64,000 nt of DNA from Paragonimus skrjabini miyazakii (GCA_014338405.1 JTDE01002859.1:1-64000); one strand, 5' to 3'; shown: positions 39,601-51,382, counted from the first letter of the stretch. The notes: generated by a model not told the origin, from the sequence alone. Translations and numbers: made by a program.

Positions 39601-42600
39601 AGAACTTGTTTACCTTGATTCGTTTGATCCAGACATTAATTTAACGCCTACTAACTGGATTGTCTTGCTAGTCAGTTAGTAGTCGAATACATTTTTAAAA
39701 CATTGAGTTTCCTTAATCCATTTAATCAAAACAGTAAGAAGACATATATCGCGGGATGTTAACATTTCGATTTACTCTCATCAGTCGCCAACGTAAAACT
39801 AGCAATTTTTATACAAACTGCGTATAGCAACAACAATTGAACGAACCAACCACATAGTTCTGACCTTTCACGTTTTGATAGTTCAATCAATTTCACGGCA
39901 AGGAGATTGATTGCGTCAGGGCCTTCTGCGCACACAAAACTGGCCGATGTTGTTTGATGAGCATTGCCTCGCTAATCGCTAACAGTTTCCGGTTGCGATT
40001 ATGTAACAATATCTTGAACGATTTGTTGCTATACGCAGTTAGTATAAAATTTGCTGGTTTTACGTTGGCGACTGATGAGAGTAAATTGAAATGTTAACAT
40101 CTCGCGATATGTCTTCTCTCTGTTTTGACTAAATGAATACATTTCTGCCATGTGAAACCAAATATACTCTCTCTATGCTGACCTAAGAACTGATCGTAAT
40201 CATAAAGATTTTATACTACAAAAGGCCGCAATGTTCACCTGACGAAGTAAGCCCGAACATATTACCAAGTTTTTTCCCTGATAACCATAAGCAATTTTGT
40301 TGATATAAAATGACCATTATTCATGGTTGGCCATAACATTAGTAACTAGGTAGGTTAATCAGCCGGCCCTGATTGAGATGAGTCAAGACTTTAGTTTTGC
40401 CACCGATAGAGCTCATTTGTGGTGACGGTCAAGATCATGACACAAAGTCACTCTTGGAGTCAAGTTTACGTAACCTGATATTCCAGTTTCTAAATTATCT
40501 CAGCACAAAACCAACATCTCAAAGGTCACTGCAAGAATTAGCATTTTGTAGTGGATTGCTTACAATTTCATGCGGTGAAAAAAACGAAAGCTGACGGAGT
40601 GAGTTGTGATTTTACTCGGGGACTGTGAAGTTTCTAAAAGATCAAGCCGATGTTGTTTGTTTTCCATCAAGTCCAAGATACCCCTGTGCTGATGTATACT
40701 CATCTATAGGCAACTATGTAATATTTGTTGTTACCCAATACCACTTGGATCCGACAATGTCACGTTCATTATACAGTGTCCTACAATTAGATCGCATCAT
40801 GTGTAGAGAAGTACAGCTGACATCACCAAGTACAAATATGAAAGGGTTTTCTATCTAGTACAACAGACAATCTTTTTAAATGTTGACTATAAAAGATCTG
40901 TTTATTCCCTTCTGTGCTATACAAAAGGCAGCCCCGTTTGTGAGTGGTACAATGCGTACATATGAAAACTAGAAAGCAAGTGTAAACGCCAAGAAGATGA
41001 TGAACCAGGAGGAACTATCGGAATAGTGTGTACGCACTATGAGGAAAGTGCTACCAGAACGAATGACAACGTACTGCTACCCAATGTGTTTAAATGCACG
41101 TCAGCCATGCAAATGAGTGTACGCGTTCGTGGTCATGTTTTAACATAACCTGTACGGAAGTACTTGTATTAAACAACTTCGCAGGTCACGCGTCTTTTGC
41201 GGTCACAACATCTCAAACATATCAACTTGTTGACAGGCCGAACAGATGTTACTGGTTTGGTATAATGTTCACTTTATCTTAGTAACCCCTTGACTCCGCG
41301 ACAATAGATGATGTAAAAACTGAGAATGTGAAATCGTCAAGAGATAAGAAATGTCCAATTAAGGAATGGAATTAACAACCGGGTAATTCACACGTAGATA
41401 TAACATTATCCCAATTGAGGAGATTATGAAAAAGATAAACTTACGCGATGTTCGATTTTTTAAAACCTCACGGAGCCTCTGTTCTGAATATGAGAAAATA
41501 TTCGGAGAAGATAAATAGATTGCTAAACGATACTCCAGAAAACGAGAACGGGACGGTCAAACAGAAAGAAAGATTGAATTTAAAGCGTGTCTAAGAAATA
41601 ATTCTAGGATAAAACATGTGGAACGTAACCGAACACAACCAAACATACCAGCAGCAGACATGGTCGTTGTCGGTTGACCTGAAATAGTATGACGCGAAAA
41701 TTAAGAATCTTTGCCACACTTCTTTATATCGCAAAAAATAATAACAAGCAAATCGTTATAAACAAATCAGCGACCTTTTTCTGTTGATTATTCGTTTTGA
41801 ATATTGGGAGAGTGATATAGGTGTTTAGGTATCGGGCTGACAAACTCAACAGTTCCGAATGTTGGTATTCATATTTGTGAGAAATAAAACGTTCTAACCT
41901 ATACGTCACAGTGACATACGGATCCATGGATACCGTACACCACTAGTCATGAATTAGGGGCAAAATTTTGCATTCTGTGGTCCACTTAATCAGTCAGGGT
42001 AGACGTATATTGATACAACCTATTTGTAGACTATCTTAAGTTGATTACAGATGTGACGTGCAGGTGTGTTGTGAAGAGGTGAGTGTCAAGTAACACCGTT
42101 AAACGAATCACTCTTAAGATATGTAATATAGAGAGCAAACGAACTCAGTAAACATACCTTGGCTAGTGGTGGAAGCTGTAGTTTGAGCTGAAATATTAGA
42201 ACAATTTGAAAATCAGCAATTACTAACGAATTACACTTAGGAAGACGCACGTGAAATGCTGTCACAATAACTAGACTTGCCTGTAGTGGACATGTTTGCT
42301 TCCTGTTGGCCTGAAATAGTACGGAGCAAAAATTGAGAATATTCACATTGATACCATTCTTCTCTATGTGGTAACAACGATTAACAATCCAATCTCTATT
42401 ATCATTTTTGTAAACTGTTTCTTTAGTTCATTTGTTCTGAATAGAACAAATGGCGATATTGTGTGTGATATAGAGGTTTTAGATATCGGGCTGACAAACT
42501 CAACAATTCCGAATGTTCGTATTCATATCTGTGGGAAATAAAACGTTCTAACCTATACGTTACAGAAACATACAGATTCATGGATATCGTACACTACTAG

Positions 42601-43420
42601 TCATGACTTAGAAGCAAAATTTCACATTCTGTAGTCAACTTAATCATTCAACTTAGATGTTCCTTGACATAATCTATTTATAGACTATCTCAAATTCTTT
42701 ACAGGTGTGACGTGTAGTAAATACATCCACAAACTTCCTTCAATATAGCATGAAGCGGAATCTGTAAACATACCTCCTATTTGTTGAGCTGAAATAGTAT
42801 GTATGAATCATTAAAATGTTTTCATTGATTTTATGCTTCTCTATGTGGTAACAAAGAGTAACAGTGTGAGTTCACTAGATCGAACACTTGTCACTTGTAA
42901 TAGTACAGAGGTGGAATGAGTTAACAATCATAATATCCACCTCGTTATAAGAATAGTTGATGAGAACACTCTACTCAAAAATGATGTGTAAATCTGGAAA
43001 ATTATACATCAGATAAATGTTGGTGTGAATAAGCAGTGTTAAATCTACTGTTCAATCTAATTACTTCTGCGTTGCCAGACACCAAGCATTTCGGTGTCAG
43101 TGCACTGAGGTGAACAGAGGATTGGCCACTATAAGGCCCCTTCAAGGCTCAAATAACTGAGAACCAGTTAAAAGTAAAATGAGCAACCGCCTCTTTAAAC
43201 ATCAGAAGGGAACGAACGAGATTGCAAGACAGCATCATATTAAAAAAGACATAATTGAAGCGGTTGGTTTGCCGCATTTCTAGACACAACCCAGTAAAAT
43301 TTTAGACATCTATTCTAGTCAAAAGTACTAAAGAATCCTAATTCATTGAAGGGTTTCATTTGATAACTCACTTCCGACTAGTATGAACAACAAGCAGGAG
43401 ATGGTGATGTGCGTGCGCAT
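36655..43420 (-). CDS. Micro-exon gene C: secreted, probably GPI-anchored protein with expanded micro-exons (10 exons, 132 aa)
   Basis: Spliced minus-strand model. Exons in coding order: 43372-43420, 42774-42788, 42281-42310, 42158-42187, 41649-41678, 41445-41483, 39236-39280, 38533-38586, 37017-37058, 36655-36719 (49, 15, 30, 30, 30, 39, 45, 54, 42, 65 nt). The total is 399 nt, ending in TGA at 36655-36657, with all introns phase 1. Exon 1 is a signal peptide (MRTHITISCLLFILVG). Four micro-exons code a Gln/Ser/Thr stalk: QQIG, QQEANMSTT, QTTASTTSQ, QPTTTMSAA. Next come QRLREVLKNRTS, EDITTFITELRKVP, PVKTFFIDELAKRFNLP and DVVQTLRGLAGGA, aligning with the modules of A and B. The tail is VGSLIISAVVMYHLLAT. 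The stalk may be O-glycosylated (inference). Four exons are at or below 36 nt, the micro-exon range. One micro-exon uses a GC donor. A foldback element sits in the intron 39281-41444. Confidence 0.85.
39719..40135. mobile_element. 417-bp foldback / MITE-like element with ~110-bp inverted termini
   Basis: The left end (CATTTAATCAAAACAG from 39719) and right end (CTGTTTTGACTAAATG to 40135) are inverted copies. The match runs about 110 bp inward (shared GATGTTAACATTTC, ACTCTCATCAGTCGCCAACG, CTGCGTATAGCAACAA). The ~190-bp centre has no coding capacity. It lies in the intron of gene C between exons 41445-41483 and 39236-39280. No clear target-site duplication was seen. Confidence 0.85.
41649..42860 (-). 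repeat. Tandem duplication carrying micro-exons in gene C
   Basis: Intron sequence following each micro-exon recurs. 41679-42060 matches 42311-42700 (shared CGGGCTGACAAACTCAACA, ATAAAACGTTCTAACCTATA and CACTAGTCATGA-type strings), and a third start is seen at 42789-42860 (CTTCTCTATGTGGTAACAA). Micro-exon pairs 41649/42158 and 42281/42774 are about 500 bp apart in each unit, and the units are offset by about 620-630 bp. The stalk of gene C therefore grew by unequal exchange of a two-exon block. Confidence 0.85.
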
Positions 43421-43457
43421 GGTGACTGAATACACCACAATATCGACAGTTGCAGTA

Positions 43458-43464
43458 TTTATAT
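43458..43464 (-). promoter_or_regulatory. TATA box of gene C
   Basis: The minus strand reads ATATAAA (within GGATATAAATAC), 38 bp upstream of the gene C start codon at 43418-43420. The position matches genes A and B; the sequence is a variant of their TATATAAAG. Confidence 0.65.
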
Positions 43465-44279
43465 CCTTGGTTACGCCCTTGTGCAACTTTACGCAACCAA
43501 CCAATTTTGAAACAGAAGTTGAAATTTTTGTAGCCTTTAGCTTAACAGCTTCTGGTATACCCCACGTTTGATTGCAACATTTGATGATTCATCATCCTGT
43601 CAAATGTTACCACTATGTGCGGAAAACAGTTTCTTCAAATTTCGTGAGTTTTGTGTTTGTTTATGTTTATCTCTCCAAAATCACAAATGTACATAAACCT
43701 TAGCATATTAGATTGTCGTCGGTTTATGTCTTGAATATTTAATTAACTGACAACAAAATCTACTCAACGTTTAACTTAGGGGAGTTGACCGACCGCCAAC
43801 AATATAATAAATCTACTCATAGCATAATTTCTATTTCCAGGAATGGCCGTTAAATCTAAGGCAGTTGCTAAAATGATCAGATGTACGACTCAGGTAGGTT
43901 TGAGCGAACACCAGGAAGCCCACTGTGACAGAATCAACAAATTGTTTTCCTCCGGTAGCCGCAGCTAGTGTTTATCCTCACATGCGAGCTGTGATGGTCG
44001 TCGAACAGCTTGACTTTCAAAATGTTTACTTTAAAAATGGATGAAAGTAGACAGGTGACATCTCTAAAGTCTACTGAAGACTCCAGAAGTATGATGAGAT
44101 GATCACTGTTAGTTTCAAATGTACATCATATCAGAATATTAGCGCATTCAGAACAAGTTGTTGCAGATGTGAAGAAAGATTTGGCGTGGGGAAGAGAGAT
44201 TAAGTTTGTACGCATAATGCTAGTATGTTATTCGTCAACGACTTATATTGGAACACGCTTAACGTTTGTGGCAAAAACC

Positions 44280-44440
44280 TGTACTACTGACGAGCCCCAG
44301 CAAAACTGAAACTCTATTATGGTGCCTGTTCTTACTGGAGGCGGTTTGAAATAGTTATAGGATTACGGAATCTACAACTGCCTGTGAGTAATGTTCACGT
44401 CAATCCTACCAAAATCCCTGACTACTCACCAGTAGCCAAA
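44280..44440 (+). repeat. SINE tail fragment
   Basis: GTACTACTGACGAGCCCCAG and the following bases resemble the post-B-box part of the SINE copy at 52509-52560. The end (CCCTGACTACTCACCAGTAG) matches the SINE end seen near 27500. The tRNA-like head is missing. Confidence 0.55.
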
Positions 44441-44599
44441 CTGCCGACGGGCTAGCAAAATCCTTGTTTTCATTTCACATTGAGATAAAAGCCTACAACT
44501 CTGGCGTCATTGATCGAATTTACCAGGGTATTTAATCAACTCAAGATGATCGGTTGATTTGATGAATATTCCCAAGCCATTGTGGCTGAGAATTTGTAT

Positions 44600-44780
44600 G
44601 TGATAATTTGGTCTTATCCAGTAGAGGGTTGATGTCGCAGTGGTCAACACGGTTGCTTCATGAAAGCTAGGCCGCAATACAACTCCCGGCAGTGACAACC
44701 ATATGCATAAATAACTGTTTCCAACAACAGTGAAACACCAGTCCAGTGCTACTTGTCGGAAGTTGATAGAGGGAAACATT
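44600..44780 (+). repeat. tRNA-derived SINE copy
   Basis: Carries GTCGCAGTGGTCAACACGGT, then TTGCTTCATGAAAGC and CTCCCGGCAGTGACAA, collinear with the 27700 and 52430 copies. The B box is degenerate. Confidence 0.75.
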
Positions 44781-46181
44781 ATTAGAGGGGCAAGAACTGC
44801 ACTCAGCTGTAAGCTTTATGGAACGAATTATAACGCAGATGAGTAGTGTTCACTGTAGCAACTGCGAAAACACCATAGTCCATAGGTTACACATCGAGAG
44901 TTCGCCAACATTAATTGCAAAGTTCAGTGCATTGATGTTTCAGGTTTTGCTTGATAAATCAGCGCCTAAGAATATCCAACATACTAGGATGTATCTCAGC
45001 GCATAGATGATGACGTCGATAAATAAGGAATTTCGGTACATTGTTTTGTTGAAATAGTGCGTTTGGTGGCTACATTTAGTTCTTACTGATTCATGTTTTG
45101 CTTATGTTACCAAAATTGCAGAATCCGTTGTTGGTTCGTACTTGAATTTGAACGTAAGCTTCCCTTCTCGATCACTCAGAGACTGAAAGTCTAGCAACGG
45201 GATTTACAGTGTGCATGTCACTGAATATGAAGTGAGTGGTTCTGAAATAGGTGGTGTTCAGCATAGGTCACGTATTCCAGACAACCACAGCGACAATAAA
45301 CGATACAACCAAATCGCTTCACTCATTCCGAATGAGTGAATACGCTGTCAGTATACACTCACAAAGGTCCTCAATTCTGCATAAGTGGCAGTCCGCTTTG
45401 TATGTTTACCGCTTGGTGGCTCAGTGATGCAAACAACCCTGACTGTTTTGAATAACTGAGTGCTTGTGATAGATTTACGAGGCATATAGCGACCAGGTGC
45501 ATGCTCTTTGTTATGAATAATGGATGGTGCAATCACTATTGGTTGGTTGGTTAGTGTTTTATGACACAGAATGTAACAATACTGTGTAGTATAGCTGTCA
45601 TCGATTACTGTGAACGAATGATGTTTTTGTTCAGTGAAACCAATAGTCATTTCATGTTTTGGTTTCAATAGAACTGCCTATTTATTTCTTCCGAAATTAC
45701 TAAATTGTTGACGAGCCAAGTAGATGTCACGTGTTTCGCATAGTTTCCATGATATCTTAGAAACCGTTGTCCCCTGACCATGGTACTTTGATATATTGTC
45801 AGCAATAATGTAAGAGTAGATAATAGTGAGCGATGCTGGGCTTTTGGGAGTAGGATTCTGATCTGAGACCTTGTGAAAATAAGTCCCAATCTTTCCTCTT
45901 TCCGGGACACTTCCATACACCATCAAACATTTTGATTTGGCTCGGAACATCCTTTCTTGATGACTGTGAACTAATGTTGTTAGTCTCCAGTACGATAACT
46001 TGTTCTAGGAGTTGCTATTGATAGAACCGTTTATGAACGTCGACTCTAACATCTTGGTTGAGTCTTCCATGCTAACTAAATAGCCTCAATGTGTCTTCTT
46101 GGACCGTTTCAAGTTTTCATTTATAAAACCTAGTTGAACCTACAAAACTGTCTGTGTGTTGTATCACAATAAATTCAATTT

Positions 46182-46514
46182 TCAATGTTTGTACCTCTGC
46201 ACATTTATGGAGCACATACGTTCATTCTTGATATTGATTCGATCCAACTCATTCGAAAGTTCTAGCGAGTCTTTGATACTATACTTATCAAACTTTTGAT
46301 TAGCTGGCTTCAAAATGTCGACCAGCCATCTAGTCAGTTTATTTTGAAGTGAATTAGACATGGCTAATGTAGGTCGAAGTGGCACACCATGTTTGTGGGT
46401 CTTTGGAAGATCGTACAGTCTCTCTTTACCAATGTTCCCCTGAGAGAAACTGTTGAATTTGTGTGTGAACGGATTGTTGCAGAAAATACCCCCATGCCCA
46501 TCACAACTGATCAT
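46182..46514 (-). pseudogene. Penelope-like element, RT N-terminal part, inverted
   Basis: The minus-strand frame (110 codons) has the Penelope RT entry region LYDLPKTHKHGVPLRPTLAM followed by SNSLQNKLTRWL. It runs opposite to the RT remainder starting 18 bp away at 46532, so this is one element with an inverted 5' part. It breaks off after MCSIN, before the first catalytic RT motif. Confidence 0.8.
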
Positions 46515-46531
46515 CTGAAAACGTTGCTTTT

Positions 46532-47601
46532 TTGTGTACGAAGAAAGTCAGTCTTGATTTTCTAAACACACCGTACAAACCAATCGATGGAGAGGCAATG
46601 CAGAGTCCACTAGACCCCCTACTCGCTAACTTTTTCATGATCATGATAAAAGGGCAGCTAAGTGATGTCATCTCACAACTATCATACTACAGACGCTATG
46701 TAGATGATACCTTGGTCATTGTCAAAAGCCGAGAGCTCTCTAAACAATTTGTCTTGCGGCTTAACGGCATTCATCCCAACCTCAAGATGACGCGTGAACC
46801 AGAGGCTGATGACAGTCCGCCTTACTTGGACATACTCATCAAACGAAGGGCCGACGGATCAATAAAGCGTAGCATTTACAGGAAACCAACATGGTCTGGT
46901 CAGTATATACATTTCACTAGTTTCAACCCGGTGAAATATAAGCGGGGTGTAGTGAGAACACTGTTCACCAGAGCACACCGCATTTGCACATCCGATTGCG
47001 TTGAGCAACAGTTAGAACTGCTTAAGACGACTCTGGAGGGTAATGGGTACCCCAGAAGCTTTATTCAGCGTCACAGCGAATGGAGGCCCAAAAGCACTAA
47101 GAATGATGAGGTCTCCAAGAAATTAGTTTATATCCCTCAAAGAGGATATTGCGACGATGTGAACAACCCAACGAATTGTATCTTCGCTGAAACGTACCTA
47201 CAACGCAGCCGTATTGAGGGTCCTTAATCAGACTTGCAGGTTGCCTATGTCTACAACCAAGGGAGATCAATCTATTGGCGCCAATTCTCACGTAACTACA
47301 GAGAAAGTTACATCGGCAGAACTGATAGATCATTGAACTCAAGAATGAAGGAACATGTACCTAAGTGGACTCACAAACAAGTCTCAAAACCGGACACTGT
47401 AGTCACAATCGTAAGCCCTCAGCTTCGTCGATCCGCCGACACATCCTGTCAACTGGCCACAACGTGGACTTTCCCTCAGCCTTAAACATCATAGTTCGTC
47501 ACCACAACCCACGGTTCCTAAAATTTACTGAAGAAGCCCCGATAAACCGGTTCAAAATTGTGTCGTGTGTACAGAAACAATTATTTGTGAACTTGAGGTA
47601 G
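46532..47601 (+). pseudogene. Penelope-like element, RT C-terminal part and GIY-YIG endonuclease, broken
   Basis: The plus-strand frame 46532-47227 holds RT motifs: DGEAMQSPLDPLLANFF, then the YVDD box in RRYVDDTLVIV (46691-46720), PPYLDILIKR, and the thumb-like IYRKPTWSGQYIHF. A TAA stop at 47225-47227 interrupts it. The same frame resumes with a GIY-YIG core (ESYIGRTDRSLNSRMKEH). A frameshift near 47365 moves the end to another frame, 47365-47601, which ends with LKFTEEAPINRF and a CVQKQLF tail. The upstream RT motif (FDV/LFT) is missing at the inversion junction. Dead copy. Confidence 0.88.
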
Positions 47602-50600
47602 CCATGGTCCAAAGTTGCAGTGAATGCCATTCAGATCACACGACTGGACATATTTTGGTTATTGTTGGTTTCTATGTTCATACCCTACAAATAATGTAGA
47701 CGTTAAATTGGAAGTTTACTATGTTATTGGTTATTTGGTACTGATGAGACTGTACAAAATGCTACCATCTACCAGTGTTCGTCTTTTAACTGTTTTGTTC
47801 AAATTATTGAAGGGTTATAACTGTTTTTGAAGAAGTTCTATATAGTCCGTTTTGCATGTCTTCACATCGCTTGTGTTCTTGCGTTTAGGAAGACAAAGTT
47901 CAGTGTACAAAACAGTGTGTTTTTTATTCAGACTTTTGGCGAACTTTCGTCCGGTTCCGATCGTTTGTCTGACATCTGTGATTGATTTTTCCTGGTCAAC
48001 TTTTGCCACTTAGAACATTGTAGTTCACTGATGTTTCAGATAATCCAATTTGTTGTCTGTGATCCACTTGCTGTGAGCTTTAACTGTACCTCGTATCCTC
48101 GTTCATATATTTCACTGAAGGTTGCAGTAGTAGCGTCCTTGACTCGACCATCCACCATATTATGTACATAAATGTGTCAATGTGTACATGCCGTTCGATG
48201 CACAAGAATTATTATCATTCGTTATGCACATTCATTTGTACATAGTTATACATACACCAATGCAAACCTATATATATATATATACGTCCACTTCAAAGAC
48301 TGTATACACTAAGTTAACTGTGTATGTACGTATAAATTTAACATTAATTTGTGGAGAGTGACTTCATGTGCATTTCGACTAATATAGTGGTCGAATACTC
48401 TCAGTATAGTTAGAATGGTTGATAACTATGAGTTTACACCATTGTTTGAAATCACTTTTGTTTATTTGATATCGACAAAATTAAATTTTGGTGTTAGAGT
48501 AGAAGGCTTTAGTAAGACGATTCTGTTTGATATACGCGTTGATCAATAAGAACTTCTAGCTATAATCCCATTGACAGTACAGGTAAGCGATTGAATTTGA
48601 TTCCTCTAGTGGATGCAGGGGAACCACACTGCTACAAATCGCTACGCCGCATCCGTAGAATTAAGGAAACCAACAGATTTGGCGCATCTGGTTTTTGCAC
48701 AGAAGCTTCAAGCCCATATAGGTGCAAACATATGGTACAACCGATGTTAAATGATAACATGAACCTCCACCACAGTAAATGCTGCTGGATAAAAGACATT
48801 TTGAATTATACTCTGAAGTGTTTGTCTGGTAAAAACAAGAAAATCTCGTAGGTGAATCGGTTTCTGCCAGCCTACGCAATAAATGACGTTCAGTTTACCA
48901 GTGTTGAATATGTTGTGTGCATCATGGATGACAAGAACAGACAATACGTACGTTCAACATGTTGGAACACGTTTGCTAGAACACCGGAGTATAATTCCAC
49001 ATAAGACAGAACAAGTTGCATCTAGTGATGACATACTCTATTCCGCAGATTTACGGAGTTGGCAAACAGAGAACCATGTTGCTTTACCTCCAACTTCATG
49101 TCATCTTTTGCGTAGCAAAGCGACTCTGTTCTTAGTCTTCTTCAGAGTGAGCCTGTCAATTTGGTCACGTGACTCAGGTTTTCAGTTGCCTGGCTGTAGT
49201 GCGGTACAAATCAACTTGTGTGCACTGGAACACCGATACAACTGGAAAGGCCATCCTTAATTTACTCTCAAATGTTGGCGAATGAATGGAAATAAACTAG
49301 GACTTTTGTTTCATAAATCTGGTGGTCAGTGCACCAATATCCGTTTTTACTTAGAAGGTTTTCCGTGATAATACCGAGAGTTGAACTATTTCCAAATGTT
49401 TAACATCACACGATCTGTACCAAAGCTAATCGCGTTTTGGCCACTTTGTACGATCACACCTGCACACCATAATATTCGCGGAACCATTTGAATCTGAATA
49501 CATACGTCAGAACACACCGAACACGAACCAAATTATTAGTCACAATTTAGAAATGATGCAATAAGTTACCAGCAATTCTGACCCAGTTAATTGTCCTCGG
49601 TTTAACAAAATGTTACGATGCTTAAAAATTATCTTACTTCGATAGGAGAAACATCAAGATGTCATTAACATACGTCATCCAGTGAATGTCAAAAAAAATT
49701 TGTTCTTATACACGGTTCAAGAGAAGAAGCACTTCTGTATGTTGTACAAAGATCTTCTTCCATCTAGTTAAAACTGTAATAAAGAATAGTTTATCATAGA
49801 TGCCACAGTTATGAGATCATTCAACAATAACAGAACACGATTATAGTAAGCATAGCATGAAAGTATAAGCTAAAGTGGACTTATGAACTTACTCATAGAA
49901 AAAGCATATACAACTAACAACACCTTTAGATTTTGTAGTCAGTTTTCATTTTCGGCAATCACGGATAATGCATCTTACCAATGAAACAGTTTTAAAGCCG
50001 CTGGAGTAAGCAGAACTTTGAATGATGAAATTTCAACAAAATAAATATCTGAAAAGGAATAGATATATAGGTAGGGAGCAGAGTTGTGGAATATGCCGTG
50101 AGCACTGTTCTCAGTGGACGGTTCTTTGGTTTTCCACATAAGTGCCATAATTTTTCAGAAAACCGTTTATGAATTTGAAACAACGTTCACTAAACTCTGT
50201 TTTGGAAAATCTTGGAGATAGTGAGAATCCGTAAGAAACTGGGTAAATAAATTTGAGGTTTTCGCGAATAATTTTTTTATTGAAATCCCTTGTGAACTTG
50301 CGGATAAAGTCTCAGAGAGAGCTCATAACTGAAGTGTGTACTTCTGTGGAATAGTTTATTTTTCTATTGAACTGTCCTGTGCATTCAGCTGGAATCATAG
50401 AATACCACATCCGCTATTGGCGTCAACTCGCCTTTAAAGATTATTGGGTCAGGTATGATAGATAGGCTCTCAGAGGGAATAAGCGATTCTGTCATTAGAT
50501 AACCATGCTCCGATTGCTGCTTCTTGACAGCAGTTAAGAGATTGTTCCTTTCCCGTAGCATTCCAATCCCGTGTATGATATGTGTATTGTATTATATGTG

Positions 50601-50619
50601 GTATAGATTCAAGGCTTGC

Positions 50620-51070
50620 TCCGCGGCGGCAGCTGACCACCTGATGAGGTGTTCGCCAACCACGGGGTCGGCGATGTAGTTTTAGTGTTGCATTAACGTG
50701 TGATTCGGTCGCCGGGTGTAGAGGTTGCGGAACATTCTATCCATACTTTGAAGCCAGTCGTAGGATGGTAGTAACCAAGGAAACTGCACAAGTTCACATC
50801 GCCATGCATGTTTCAGATAGACTTCTCCTTGAATATGTTTTAACCTACTCAATCGTACGCAATTTCCTCGTCTGCTAGCATCGGATTCAAGGCTAGATGT
50901 TAGGATGGTTTGCAGACGAAGATCCTCGGGGCCTGTCGAAGTATAACGTTTAGTAATCGTGTGTTGACCAAGTCGCGTTCTCCTATTGAGGCACACGCGC
51001 GACTGCGAACGCCTAGTATATAGATCACCGGTCTTTATACAGGCGTGAAAAAGTACGCTTATTTCCATTG
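50620..51070. other. GC-rich, CpG-containing island, probable interspersed repeat
   Basis: Clearly richer in GC and CpG than its surroundings (CCGCGGCGGCAGCTGACCAC; GGCACACGCGCGACTGCGAA). The minus strand is open for 128 codons (50682-51068) but shows no domain. The composition suggests a young repeat or a foreign exon. Confidence 0.35.
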
Positions 51071-51353
51071 CAAGCTGAAACCATCGCAGGCTGTCTCCCT
51101 ATTTGTGGCGTCTGATGATTTTGACGTCCTGGTATTCCTAAGCTCTAGTGCCAGTTCATGTATGAGACTCATGATTAGATGTTTTCGGGGTATCCATCTC
51201 TTCTGTCGTAGTTATAGAGGGCGACCAAGTTAAATCTTCCGTCGTCCGTTTTAATTCTGAGACGTCTTTCGCTGGAACTTTGCTATTCGATTTGAAAAGA
51301 ACGCCGAGTAATTTTCATTGAGGGCTGTGGGAGAAATGAAACTGTCGGCGTTG

Positions 51354-51382
51354 GTGTGTGTGTGTGTGTGTGTGCGTGTGTG
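51354..51382. repeat. TG dinucleotide microsatellite
   Basis: GT repeated about ten times, then a C interruption and three more units, seen directly. Confidence 0.95.

Larger units (their letters stand above)
43465..46181. other. Upstream flank of gene C, no supported gene
   Basis: No recognisable coding region. It contains SINE pieces at 44280-44440 and 44600-44780. Several overlapping short ORFs on the minus strand at 45348-45950 have no family features. Confidence 0.5.
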
